Source: Chara braunii (Eukaryota > Streptophyta > Charophyceae > Charales > Characeae). From it: a DNA stretch of 64,000 nt. Under the pieces are notes generated by a model. It ran no database searches and had not been told where the DNA came from. It worked only from the letters and a program-made list of their open reading frames with translations. Within the stretch, counting starts at the first letter, position 1. Every line of letters begins with the position of its first letter. Shown in pieces: positions 1-10,562 of the stretch. The stretch covers positions 2,255,661 to 2,319,660 of the forward strand of contig BFEA01000125.1 of assembly GCA_003427395.1 (NCBI GenBank), given 5' to 3'. The translations under genes and the position numbers were made by a program.

Positions 1-531
1 ACGACCCGTGGCTGGCCTCATGCTACTTCCACCGATAGGATGTACAAGATCGGAATGAATCCTCCGCTAGATCATGAAAGTATACGCGCTTTCAATCATC
101 GGTTCAGCTCACGTCGTCACTTTTTAAAGGTAAGTATGTCAACGCTCTCTCTTACTCTGCGTCCATTGTCCTGGCGTTGTCTGCCACTAACTGCTCACTA
201 TCTCCCGCTGACCGCTCGTTGTCTCCCGTTTCTAATCCTCCTATCCACGAGCAGCCCCTACCTGTCATATATCGGAATCTGCTCACGGGTATTAAAACCT
301 AACGCCACAATCTGATTCGCCCTCCCTGAAAGCGTTGGACTCAACTTTTATTTTGTCGAAATCGGTTCAGAAATGACAAAGATCCTACAACTATCGCTCT
401 CCTCCACCATAGCACCCGACTTTTCCTACATACATCATTTCTTACCTAACTTCGTCCCTATTAATCTTATACTAATTCTAACTTCATATCTGAATTTGCC
501 AGTCTAGGAAACCCCAATTTGCGTCCTTAGC

Positions 532-559
532 TCACTCGATTTTGGCAAGAATCGAGTGA
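532..559. other. Perfect hairpin in repeat copy A
   Basis: CACTCGATT at 533-541 pairs perfectly with AATCGAGTG at 550-558 around an 8-nt loop, with one more T-A pair outside. The equivalent place in copy B (6,132-6,161) has a hairpin of the same stem and loop length but different sequence, with three symmetrical changes that each keep the pairing. That argues that the fold, in RNA or single-stranded DNA, mattered for the ancestral element. Its function is unknown. Confidence 0.7.
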
Positions 560-690
560 ATTAAGCGTTTTTTCTACTGCTCGATTCCCATCATTCTTTT
601 TTGTCATATGCATCTGGCACAAAACTGCATCTAGGTTCATTCGATTAACATTCCGGTCAATGCCAAACTGCGCTCCAACTCAGCAGCTCA

Positions 691-1000
691 CCTCACACTA
701 TTTCGATCGATGATAGGATGAGCGGCACACCGTTCGACAGTTAAGTCTCCAACCCCGCGGTTGGACTCACGCCATCTCCATCGATCGGATGAGCAACGCA
801 CAGTCCTACAGGCAGATCTTCACTCATGGTTTGCCTCACACTTCTTCCCTGGATAGCATGAGCAATGCACAGTCCGACAGACAGATCTTCACTCACGGTT
901 TGCCTCACGCTACTTCCTCCGACCGAATGAGCAACGCACCGGCCATCAGGTAAGTCCCCGATTTTGCCCGCCTCACGCTACTTCCTTCGAATGAATGAGC
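691..1000. repeat. Tandem repeat, about 65-77 bp units
   Basis: Five degenerate units start near 691, 768, 833, 903 and 971. Each opens with CCTCAC or CTCACG, then a pyrimidine-rich stretch, then a GATCG/GAATGAATGAGC-like block, and several contain ACGCACAGTC and CAGATCTTCACTCA. A related fragment occurs at 15-42. There is no coding potential shared between units. The array belongs to repeat copy A and was not seen in copy B. Confidence 0.6.
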
Positions 1001-2299
1001 AACGCACCGACCGTCCCAGTTATCCTAAGGAGAACTTCGGATGGGACAGGCACCCAGACGGCTCGATTTAGTCTTTCGCCCCTATTCCCAAGTCCGATGA
1101 ACGATTTGCACGTCAATATCATTGCGAGCCTCCTGCTTAGCGCCTCTGGCCTTGGCCAGTACCAAACTGCTCACTAACCCAGACACCACAAAGGGTGTCA
1201 ATTGATGCAAACAGCAGGACAGTGGCCATGAAAGTCGACATCCTCTAAGGAGTGAGTAGCAACTCACTTGCTGAATCAATCAGCCCGACGCCTGGTCGAG
1301 TAGGAGGGCGCGGGCCTGTTGCGATGCCTGCAGGGTGAGCTAAGGTGGAGCGGGTCTTGGTGCAGATCTTGGTGGTGGTAGCAAATATCCCAACGGGAAC
1401 TTTGAAGACCGAAGTCGAGGAGGTCCCATGTGAGCGGTTAGGTACTCAGCACAACTGTGGTCCTCCTCCACTGTGCTCTGGGCCGTCTCGCTTAGGCTTA
1501 GCCCGCCATTCCCTTGCGTCGCAGCGGGTATGCTCACACTCAAACTTCTCACAGCAGATCATCGGGCGGCAGATGGTGCACCCGCAGAAGGTTCCCACCG
1601 CTCAAGTTTCTTCAACCTCGCAGGCCGAATCACCTTCTGGCTCGCATGCACGCTGAACTCTTCGGCCCGTGTTTCAATCAATTCATGGGCGTATCAGCTG
1701 AACCACGCCCTGTCTTAGTACCGGTGTCGGAAATGGTTTTCAATAACGAAAAAATATATATATATATACAATAATGAATTAAAAAAAAAAAAAAAGGATG
1801 TGGGATTGGAAAAGAGAGGGGACCGTTAGCACCCTCCCTTTTGGTCTTGCCTATCGGGTCCATTGTCTCGATTGGTCAACAAAAACGAGGAGGATAGCCC
1901 TGCCAAACCCTGGACCCCTCAATTCCCTTCATAATGTTTTCTTCTCCCTCGTCGCAGATTCCCGTCCTCGATCCCCAAACCTGCTGCTCGAAAGTTCAAC
2001 ACCGTAACCGATAGTGCTATGCCCAAGGTTGGCATTGGCACTATCGGAAGTCCTTATAAACACGCTCAGCCAATCGCACGACCCTATGGAAAGACCCCAA
2101 AGGCCGTACTTTGGTCTATCGGTCGGATTGCCGACTATGAAGATCGGTACTCTTCTATTGTGCAGGTGGCTGGCCTCGCGCACGGTCCTTACCTTTTTGT
2201 CACTTACTATGCTAACCCTGAATTTTTTCCGAACCTTATCCCGTACAGGAAAGGTCCCCCGCGCCTTAAATTAGCACGTCCACACACCCTCTAATCTCA

Positions 2300-2790
2300 C
2301 CTCGTGCGACCCATTGGAGTCGAGTGTGGGTCGTGTGATACTTGCTAAGTTCTTTCTTTTTATTCCATCGTAGGTGCAACTTTGTGCAAGGTGCAGATAC
2401 ATGCGCGAATACCTTTGTAAGGGTATTCACCCCTACAACGTGTTCCAATACGTTTGGTCCCATCTGGGTTAAGGTCGCAGAGATCGTTGTCAAGTGCATC
2501 GGTCCCTCGAAGTGCGGGACCCTCTCGGTCGCGTAACACAGGAGTTGGTCTAACAACGCGATACACATGGAGCTTCCGCAAGCCGCTCCGGTCGAGTGCG
2601 CCAGCCATACCTCTCGCGAGCCCCTATGAGAGGATAGGGCCAACACGAGGTAGAACTTACCTCCACGTGCGAGAGCTGTCACCTTCATTCGATGGACGCA
2701 TCCCCGCCGAGCTACCAGTCGACGGTACGAAAGCTAATCAGTTGCAATTGCAGAGATGGATCAACCGAGGGCGTTTCTCATTCGCTGTAG
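2300..2790 (-). pseudogene. Relic of Ty3/gypsy RNase H
   Basis: Read on the minus strand, this stretch has residues that align with the RNase H part of the element at 15,199-28,749. The clearest run is ISATLTQMGPNVLEHVV, which matches ISAILAQVRPIGLENVV around 21,780-21,840. The frame is broken at least once: a TDA that fits the canonical first catalytic aspartate motif lies in the neighbouring frame just upstream. The DNA at about 2,404-2,440 also resembles 7,890-7,930, so this and the RNase H relic there are two copies. It is a non-functional fragment. Confidence 0.55.
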
Positions 2791-2799
2791 CATAGGGGG

Positions 2800-3180
2800 T
2801 ACGCACAGTCTTATGCCTCTATCGAACCCGCACACGAACCGACGCACTGGGGGGCTGAAGTCCCAAGCGTGATTCGTCGTCGGTCGACTAGGACGCATCT
2901 CACTCACCACGCGTTACACACACTTAAAACATAAAAATTAAAACACACACACACACAAGAACGACACAACACAGGCAACACTCCTAGTCTCTTTTGTAGC
3001 CATCCCATAACCTTCAGACGTGGAAATTGGATAGGGGACACGCGCAAAATTTAACATAAAACTGTGCGGACGCAGAATCTTCTTATATCGACTAGCAATG
3101 CATGAATGCACAAGCAGTCACAATGATGGCATGCTATGTAGTATCCATAATCAAGCGATCCCTCGTGGATCCGAGTACCG
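2800..3180. other. No gene seen
   Basis: This spacer contains a short (AC)n run near 2,943-2,957 and an A-rich stretch. No reading frame, RNA gene or terminal repeat could be supported. It separates the RNase H relic from the tandem and hairpin repeats that follow. Confidence 0.5.
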
Positions 3181-3309
3181 CTTAGGACACTCAAGTGTCA
3201 ATCTCGAAGTATCGTGAGGGACGACCTCTTCACGAGATTGCACGGCTGCAGAAGTTTAGGACTTAGCCTATTTCCCCTTCACGAGATTTATACTAAGTCG
3301 GGTATGAAC

Positions 3310-3670
3310 TCAAACATAAGACTTGAGTTTAATCATGTTAAAATTTAACTAACTCCTTAGATTTGTAGAAATTTCGGCAGCGTTTCCCGTGGAGAAAGTG
3401 GCTTACCAGGATTTATATAAAGCTAAGTTCATAATATAAAAATAACCTTGACTTTCCAAAGTTCAATTTTGTCTAACTCCCTGAATTATCAAATATTTGG
3501 GCATCACTTCCTTTACAAAAATAGACTTTCCAGATTTTTACTAAGCCATATATAAAAGTTAGACAAGCTGAACTTTGAAAAGTCAAAATTTGACTAACTC
3601 ACTGGTTTTGTATAAATTTCGGCAACTCTCCTCGTAGAGAAAGTGACTTACCAAGATTTATACAAGACCA
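3310..3670. repeat. AT-rich tandem repeat, about 125 bp, three units
   Basis: Three degenerate copies lie at about 3,320-3,420, 3,449-3,545 and 3,570-3,667. Each has an AAAGTTC/AAAGTC segment, then TAACTCC or TAACTCAC, then AAATTTCGGCA or a variant, then GAGAAAGTGRCTTACCA or a variant, then a stretch like GATTTATATAAGC. No protein is encoded. The array lies directly upstream of the hairpin array, and the two may be parts of one noncoding element. Flanking inverted repeats such as CAATCTCG...CGAGATTG (about 3,201-3,250) add to the structured character. Confidence 0.65.
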
Positions 3671-3960
3671 CGTATAAGAAAAGATCCAAGAAAATGCAAA
3701 AATTGACCTAATTAAAATAAACTTAGCTCTGAAAATGCAAGAATTGAAACTAACGTCTATAGCTCTAGCACGTGACGAATAACAAAAGCAACTACCTATC
3801 AGACTGAAACTCAGACTAAGTAGTGATCTCACTCAGTCACATGCAAGGTTAAACCATATTGGTAAGTACTCTCACCATTCTCTAAGTTAAATCCTCATAG
3901 ATTAGTTCATGAAATCCTCAGATAAAATTATCCCTTGTACCCAACTTACATATGGCATGG

Positions 3961-4719
3961 TGCTAAACCATTCAGCTTAGAAACAATGTCTAGCATACCT
4001 TAAGATATACACGAACAAATTGCACAACTACTTTTTTCTTCTTTGGGTATACGACTAGTTCATTCAGCTTAGAAACAATGTCGAGCCGCCCAAAGCTATT
4101 TAATATCCAAAGTTTAGTCATTTATGACTTTATTCTCAAAGATAAATGAAAATATGGGCAGCGGGCTGAGCTATTCATCTTAGAAACAATGCTCAGTTTG
4201 CCCATATTACTTTCAATTACACTTTGTTATTTTTCCTTATCTTCTTAGTGATATGGCTTAGTGTTGGACCATTCAGATTAGAAACAATGTCCAACTACCA
4301 ATTCACATGCAAATATAAATAAAGTATTTTCTGTTATACTCAGTTTATACTTATGTGCGTGATTTTCAGGTTAAACCATTCAGCTTAGAAACAATGTTTA
4401 GCTTTACACCAGAAATCGTCCCTCATAAACAAAATAAGAGGTTGAACCATTCAACTTAGAAGCAATGTTCAACCTATCCTCAAATCATTCAAAGTATGAA
4501 GTTGGATTCTTCAGCCCAACTTCGATATGAAACCCCACAAGAAACAGACAGACCAAACCATTCACGTAAAAACAATGTTTGGTCCCAAAGATCAATCAGA
4601 CAAACCCTCAAAAATAAACACAGCAACCAGGCCATTCAACTTAGAAACTATGTCTGGTCCTTCAGAAAACAACCAAATAAACATAGTCCTGGACCATTCA
4701 GCTTAGAAACAATGCCTAG
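3961..4719. repeat. Array of nine hairpins with conserved loop and variable, compensating stems
   Basis: Nine units recur every 62-111 bp, with core starts at 3,969, 4,061, 4,172, 4,270, 4,377, 4,448, 4,559, 4,633 and 4,695. Each has the pattern stem, C (or T) bulge, ATT, loop CAGCTTAGAAAC or close variant, AAT, stem. The stems differ but usually pair: GTTGGAC/GTCCAAC (4,263-4,295), AGGTTGAAC/GTTCAACCT (4,439-4,475), GACCAAAC/GTTTGGTC (4,551-4,584), CTGAGC/GCTCAG (about 4,166-4,196), GTTAAAC/GTTTAGC with one G-T (4,370-4,402), ACCAGGC/GTCTGGT with one G-T (4,626-4,658). Unit 3 adds a perfect outer 10-bp arm, AATATGGGCA with TGCCCATATT. Units 1 and 9 have a mismatch, and unit 2 pairs mainly through an outer CTTTGGG/CCCAAAG. 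The sequence between units is not conserved. Function is unknown. Confidence 0.85.
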
Positions 4720-4739
4720 TCCCTGACGCATGCAAAGTG

Positions 4740-5985
4740 TCTTCCTTCCACCTTTCCCCAGTTCATCCCTTAATTTGCTTTCAATTAAAATAAATAAGAA
4801 ACTTAAGCTTCACTCTCACATATTTTATACATTCAGGTTGATTGAGTCTTGAAAAAGAAATCAAAAGTCATAGGGGAACACATGCATACAACAACCAAAC
4901 TAAGAGAAAGAGAGAGTCGAATATGGGTATAGTGGGGTCATACAGACAGAAAGAAGTATACCTGACAGTTCCCTGCCTCCATACTCTCGCTTAGGTTTCG
5001 GCAAAGCTCCCACAATCGGTGGGCGGACTCCCCACAGAGTCTTGATGCGGTCCTAAGGGTTGCAATCTCGCCTACCGCCTTCCTCTCTGAACAGGATTAG
5101 ACGCAAAGTAAGAAGGGCAGAAGGAGAAGTTTTAGACTATCGAGATATAAGAGGGGGACAACTCAACTCGCAGGAGATGGCCATGAAACCTTCGTGTGCC
5201 TGAGAGCCCCGCAATGGCAGCTAGAACCCGCTGTTGTCTGGTCAACTGGAGCCAAACTGCCAACTGTCAACTCTCTAATGACCTTTCAGTCTCGTAGCAA
5301 TACCCTCTTTTGTCGGCTTAGCCCGTCCGCAACTTGTGACTTGAAGTAGTAAGCCACATATAAGTCTACGCAGTTGGCCCGCTGCCACACAGGTTGACAG
5401 GAAGAGGGGCACATCGACAAGTGGCAAGATCTGTAGTGATTTGCAGTCCCCAAGGCAACTTCGACAGCGAGCACAACACTACGTGCAATATAAAATTCGA
5501 TAATGCACACAACGGCCCTCACAGTCGTGCCAAAAGTAACTTACTGAGTAATAGCTCAGTAACCAGCCGCTTCGCAAGCAGCGACACTCCGCAAGTTAAT
5601 CAGGTATGTGCCTCGTCTCCCTTATATATGTAGCCAGTCACTGGGTAACCCGCAAATGCGCAAGGTGAGAGAGAATCTCCTGAAAGAACAGGGTTCGACA
5701 CCCTGCATGGGCTCACCCACGATCTTTCAAACATTCCATAACGCATCTCGACTTTCAGTTTCCTCGCCTTGCTAGTTTGGTCTTGCTTACGGCGCAGTGA
5801 GCTCTCTCCCTCTTGTACTCAACGTACGCTGTGACACCGCTCAAGGCCCAACGTATTTGGATAACATGCCAAGCAACATACTACTCTCATTGTTAATCTA
5901 CTTGGTATACTCAACTGACAATCTGGTCAGGTTCACGCCACTCTACGAGCAATGCGGCCGTGCTATGCGGAGAATCGAACGAACT
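4740..5985. other. Spacer with a tRNA-like mini-fold
   Basis: No credible gene is present. At 5,663-5,717 a compact fold resembles part of a tRNA. GGTGAG can pair with CTCACC as an acceptor-like stem, and inside it lies CAGGG-TTCGACA-CCCTG (5,689-5,705), a perfect 5-bp arm with a 7-nt loop of T-arm type. At about 55 nt it is too short for a normal tRNA, and no anticodon arm is convincing. The rest of the spacer shows nothing recognisable. Confidence 0.4.
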
Positions 5986-5989
5986 TAGC

Positions 5990-7830
5990 ATCTTTCTTTC
6001 TCCTTCCTACCTCTGACCCGCCATCTCCGTACACAAATTTTCCTTACTAACTTCAATTCTACTAACCTATCATCGAAACTAAAACTACCAACAGGCTCGC
6101 CTGTGCATAAAACCTCTGTTTCACCATTTCCCTCGCCCGTTTTCGTCGAGAAACGGGCGAGTTATGTCTTTCTCACTCCGCCTCCTTCGTAGCCTCGCCA
6201 CGCTCCACAGACCTTGCATGTACCCGGCGCGACTTCGCGTCCGGATTCATTCACTGCATTTGCCTATTTCTCTGTCGCCCGTCACTCTCTGCCTTGCTGC
6301 ACAACCTTAGTGCCCATTGCCTTACTGAGTTGCCGCTTGTCACTTCTTCCTTGTGCTCACCTTCGCTAATTCTTCTCTCTCTGAGCATACCATCTGCACC
6401 CGTTTCGGTAGGTGCTAAGTTGAGCGTTCACCTTGATGCTGCGGGATGTGTTGGTGACTACAAGCAGTAGAGTGGGATCATAGGAATCGATAATCCGCTC
6501 AGCGCGTCAACACTCACCGGCCAAGACAGTCGGCCCTGAAAGTAAAAGAAATGCCGACGAGCATCCCATCGCTGACAGTAGCAGGAAGGCACCCGGCCTG
6601 TTACGAAACCTGCCTCCATCTTGGTACGGATCCTTGGCAGCAATAGCTCACCTGCAGAAATGATCCTCCTGAGGGCAGATAGTACTGCAGCTCGCGGCCT
6701 ACACACGTCCGCAGTGGTGGTCTTGTCATCGTGACGGGTTAGAGGGCATAGGGTCCGTTACGAAGCCCGCTGCATAAGCCCAAGTGGGGCGGGCCCCAAT
6801 GCAGATCTTGGTAGTAGTAGCAAATATTCGATGAAATCTTTCAACATCGAAATGTAAGGGGGGGGGGGGGGTCCCGTGATCAGCAGCTTACCGTGGCACC
6901 GCTGCAGCCTCCTCAACGTGCCTCGGGCTGCTTCGTCCCACTTTGCGTGATTACAATCCACCATCGTTTTGGACCCCGACGTGCGTGCCCACTCTCCAAC
7001 CCATCACGACAAATCGTGGTTGGCAGTGGTGCCCTACGGGAACCTCAGCCACTTATACTTTCTTCGTCTCATGGGTCGATCGCCCACGGGCTCGCATGCA
7101 TGTTGAACACATCGGTCTGTGTTGAAAGACGGGCAAGACAAAGGAATTTCGACAACATCCCGAACACACAGGAATCCGCCGGTCAATCAAAGGAGGCGCA
7201 TGCTCGTAGTCCTTGACCGTTGTGACGACCTCTAAACTCCAACGTTGCGTCCGCGTAAAAAGAGCACCGGAGAAAATTAATAATAGTACAACAATAAAAT
7301 AATAAAAATATTTAGAAACTTTTAATTGTCAGAATATGATGAACAAGAAAAAAGAAAACGTTAGCACCGTTTTAACACCGCCGACGGCAAAACCAAAGGG
7401 AATAGCCCCGCCCGACCCTCAACCCCTCGGTCCCTCCACGTTACTCTGATATCCACGCGTCGTCGCTGCTTGATCTCGATCCCTGAATCTCTCTGATGCA
7501 AGGCTGATGCTGTAACCGAATAGTGCTAGGCCCAAAACTGAGCCTAGCATTGATAGACACCTATATATGCGATTATCGAACAGTGCGCAGATCTACTGAA
7601 ACGTTTTAAAATCGTATTGTTGTCGATGTCGTCCTTCGTACGTATAAACATATCAAGACCAAACATATCAATCAAGAATAAAACATCATTTAATCCTAGT
7701 TTAATCAGAACTAAGAATTTGGTTGGCAACCTTGCCGGTTCTTCAATCATCAATAAGAGAAAAAATCACGCACGCCTTAAGTCTGCACGCCCACACACGC
7801 TTTATTCTCATTCAACCATCCAGTCGACGT
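5990..7830. repeat. Diverged dispersed repeat, copy B
   Basis: This is the partner of copy A. It keeps the hairpin (6,132-6,161), the GCAGATCTTGGTAGTAG stretch near 6,800, the CTCGCATGCATG stretch near 7,090, the GTTAGCACCG stretch near 7,360 and the CCGAATAGTGCTAGGCCC stretch near 7,515. A run of 14 G lies at 6,858-6,871. Its right end continues into the minus-strand RNase H relic near 7,880. Short frames on both strands have no recognisable domain, so no gene is called. Relative to copy A it lacks the five-unit tandem repeat. Confidence 0.55.
6132..6161. other. Perfect hairpin in repeat copy B
   Basis: CTCGCCCGTTT pairs perfectly with AAACGGGCGAG (11 bp) around the 8-nt loop TCGTCGAG. Compared with the hairpin of copy A (532-559), three base pairs differ on both sides: A-T to G-C, T-A to C-G and A-T to T-A. 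Each exchange preserves pairing, and the loop sequence itself has changed. This is the pattern expected of a conserved fold. Confidence 0.75.
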
Positions 7831-7879
7831 TAATAATAGACAACCACGATTCACGTGATGTACTCAAACTTATTTTCTG

Positions 7880-9431
7880 TTACTTGTAAAAACCCAGGGC
7901 GGATACCCTTGTGAGGTTCTTCGCACCGACATCGCCTCAGGCTGCCAGTTTGTGACAGAAACAAACGATTTTTATGGGTCCAACCTCATAAAAATGGGGG
8001 TCAAGATTTGAACCACCTTCGACTCTCAAAATACTTAATCGCATTGTGGAGTCCAGATCAACAGGTGGACTTTTTCAGTAAGTTCGTGAGGGGTTTCGCA
8101 ACCGATGCAATAAATCTTCGATAATACGATGCAAGTCTAGGAACACGCAAACTTGCATAAGCGATCTTGACATCGGCTTATCCCTCACAGCTTGCACTTT
8201 CTGAGCCTCCGACTGTAGTCCCTTGTCTGTGACTATGTAGCCCAGGAAATAATTTTTCGTTAGGAACAACTGACACTTCTCAAGAGCATTTTTGAAACCT
8301 ACATCTTTCAACACATGTAGTGTCCACTCGATGCGTTGCACGTGTCCTCCATAAGTGCTTAAATGCACTTGAAAATCGTTCATATATACGATCACACAGT
8401 AGTTAATGATGTTCTTCGTCAGTTGCGTCTTTCGCATGAAGTTATTGGAAGTTATATTCATTACACGAGGAAACGTATCTGGTGCATTGCAAATGCTCAC
8501 CCGACATCGGATCCACGACCACATTCCTTCAAAAATGACGAATGTAATTTTTTGCATTTTTTTTTCGCAAGAAGGTGTTAGAAGTCATGGCGCGCATCAA
8601 ACTTGTTGAAAAAGTGTGCATACCCAATAGCATCCAGCAATTCATTAATCCAGGGGAGGAGATAAACATCTTTAATAGTGATGTCATTCAATTTTCGAAA
8701 ATCAATGCAAATCCGGATTCCTCATATTTTCTTTAGTACAATCATCGTCGGGAATGACCAAGGTCCAATAGCAAGTTTGATCCACCCATTAGCTTCAAAC
8801 GTTTTACTCGTTTGAAACGTGGCACGTCGCTGTGCAGGAGAATACGTATATGGAGTGCAACTAATCGGTAGATGGTTCGTTGTAATTATCTCATGCTCAA
8901 ACACATTCGACATGCCAATATCGTGATCATGTACACTTAATATGATAACGTATCCTTTAAAATCTTACGTATCTGTTTAGGAAAGTGGTAAGGGATTGTG
9001 ACCGTCGGATTGATACAAAAAATATAAAGTCGAATCTCATATCAATCGTCAATAAGCGAACGTATTCCTTTTATGCTTGAAAATATAAAACCACTCGTTC
9101 GGACTGAAAATACAATGGCGAGCATGTACAATTCGGCGGGGCTGATCATCTCAGTTTTCTTTCCTTCTTTATCAATCTTAGGGTTAGTGTTGGTAACACT
9201 AAGTGTCATTTTTAATCCCGTGAGCACCGTAATTTCATCCATCAGATACAGACTGTTAGTGATAAGCGCTTCGACATCCACCTTAATCAGTATTATCATC
9301 GTGGCATTTATAAGCAAAGATCGATGCAAAGAGGCATGCAGATCCAGATATTGCGTCATCTGCTGATATCTCTTTTGAAAAGAAAGAGTGTCATTGTACA
9401 AGGTACGAGGGGGGTCAACGAAATTCGCCAT
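7880..9431 (-). pseudogene. Decayed Ty3/gypsy reverse transcriptase and RNase H
   Basis: Going down the minus strand, 9,431-9,042 matches the spacer before RT in the plus-strand element (for example PPRTLYNDTLSF against PPRTLYEGALSL). Then 8,913-8,722 matches the RT fingers (FEANGWIKLAIGPWSFP). Next, 8,557-8,075 covers the palm, with ICNAPDTF and the catalytic box as YMND rather than YMDD, followed by the connection to RNase H. The similarity continues at DNA level to about 7,880 (TNWQPEA). Several frameshifts and stops separate the pieces. It belongs to the same family as the element at 15,199-28,749 but is far more decayed and in opposite orientation. The integrase was not found beyond 7,880. 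Confidence 0.8.
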
Positions 9432-9948
9432 ATTTGTGGTCTGTAGTATCAGTTCCCTGAGGAAGGAGGCAGCAGGAACTCATATTTTTGTAAGAGTAAA
9501 AACTGAAAGAGGAGGCGATGAATCCGAGTTAGGCTCATTACTCTCAATATCCAAACGAAAAGAATGCGTGGTTCGAGGAATCATTCATAAATTTTATTCT
9601 GCTTCTTGAACGGAGAACTAAACAAGCTCGTTTCACTCTTTGTCAGTTGGTTTGTGACTTAAGAGTTCCGCGTAATCTCTCTCATCGTATTCATCATTCT
9701 CATAAGGACGATACATACTATCACTTCCTTTTTATGGGTTGTACTCCAACTCACCTCACTCTATTTCCTAACTACCCTGGATTCTGATCAACCCAATTCG
9801 TTGTCTATTTCAGGGGACGCATAGAAATACAAAGGGGAACAATTTATGACTTACCTTCGGTTTGTGTGTGAATCAGCTGACAGTAATCGAAGTGCAAACA
9901 CGTAACCACGACCATTACCTAAGGTAATCCCACCAACACCGAATACGA

Positions 9949-10545
9949 TTACACATCGATTACTAACGCATTCATCAGTACGTGCACCCGCCCAACCTTG
10001 ATAACCATATTTTCTATCAACCCTAAAATATTCATGGTTTCCTTATCAGTTGAGACATAGTTGTCATTTTTAGAGAGGGGAAGGATGGGGTTAAGTTGTT
10101 CGGCCTTTTCGCACAGTATCGAGTGAGCGTAACGACAAATGAACCAGTACCAATCAGAGCATTGAACGACTTTCCCCATACCTCAAAGTCACACTCAACA
10201 GTCTTCTACAACACAGGTCGAACATGGATGAAATGTTTTTTCTCCGTGTAGGAAATCGTTGTCGCACGTGTGACTTCTTATGCCTCTTGCTTTTCCATAG
10301 GATCAGCGGCATCTGGAGGATGAGGAGAAGAGGACGATGATTCCATTGTTTATTCCTTCTGCTTCAATATCCTCTGGGGACGCACTCATACGTGAATCGT
10401 TTCTGATTCTTCTGCATTGCTGCAGGAGTTTGTCATTTGCAGCTTTCCGGATCATTAGGAGATGGACTACCGAAACAGAGACTCGAATATCCAACCTTTT
10501 TAACATTTGTAGGACATCGAAACTGAGGGTTAGGTTCAGACTCAT
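9949..10545 (-). pseudogene. Decayed Ty3/gypsy protease region
   Basis: The minus-strand frame 10,179-9,949 contains MNILGLIENMVIKVGRVHVL and ALVIDV, matching the segment after the protease active site in the plus-strand copy (around 19,824-19,910). The frame 10,545-10,303 (LKRLDIRVSVSVVHLLMI, DKLLQQC) matches the gag-protease spacer at about 19,385-19,470. The catalytic triplet itself could not be placed in an open frame. It lies between the gag and RT relics in the normal gypsy order. Confidence 0.7.
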
Positions 10546-10562
10546 GTTCTACCCATTCAAGC

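Larger units (their letters stand above)
1..2300. repeat. Diverged dispersed repeat, copy A
   Basis: No host gene is visible here. From about 380 onward the DNA is recognisably related, in the same order and direction, to 5,990-7,830 (copy B). Shared landmarks are a 9-bp hairpin (532-559 and 6,132-6,161), a stretch around 1,345-1,390 matching 6,785-6,830, one around 1,620-1,680 matching 7,080-7,130, and one around 2,000-2,040 matching 7,510-7,560. At its right edge it runs into a minus-strand RNase H relic, as copy B does, so A and B are probably two old copies of the tail of one retroelement family rather than an LTR pair. Reading frames here are short and share no conserved protein. The match was judged by eye and the boundaries are approximate. 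Confidence 0.55.

Noticed and set aside
3961-4719. CRISPR array
   Set aside because: The conserved part is the hairpin loop, the spacing is irregular (62-111 bp), the stems vary, and the DNA is eukaryotic.
1-7830. Copies A and B as the LTR pair of one element
   Set aside because: Both copies run into minus-strand RNase H relics at their right ends, so they look like duplicated element tails. No shared terminal TG/CA, primer-binding site or purine tract was found.
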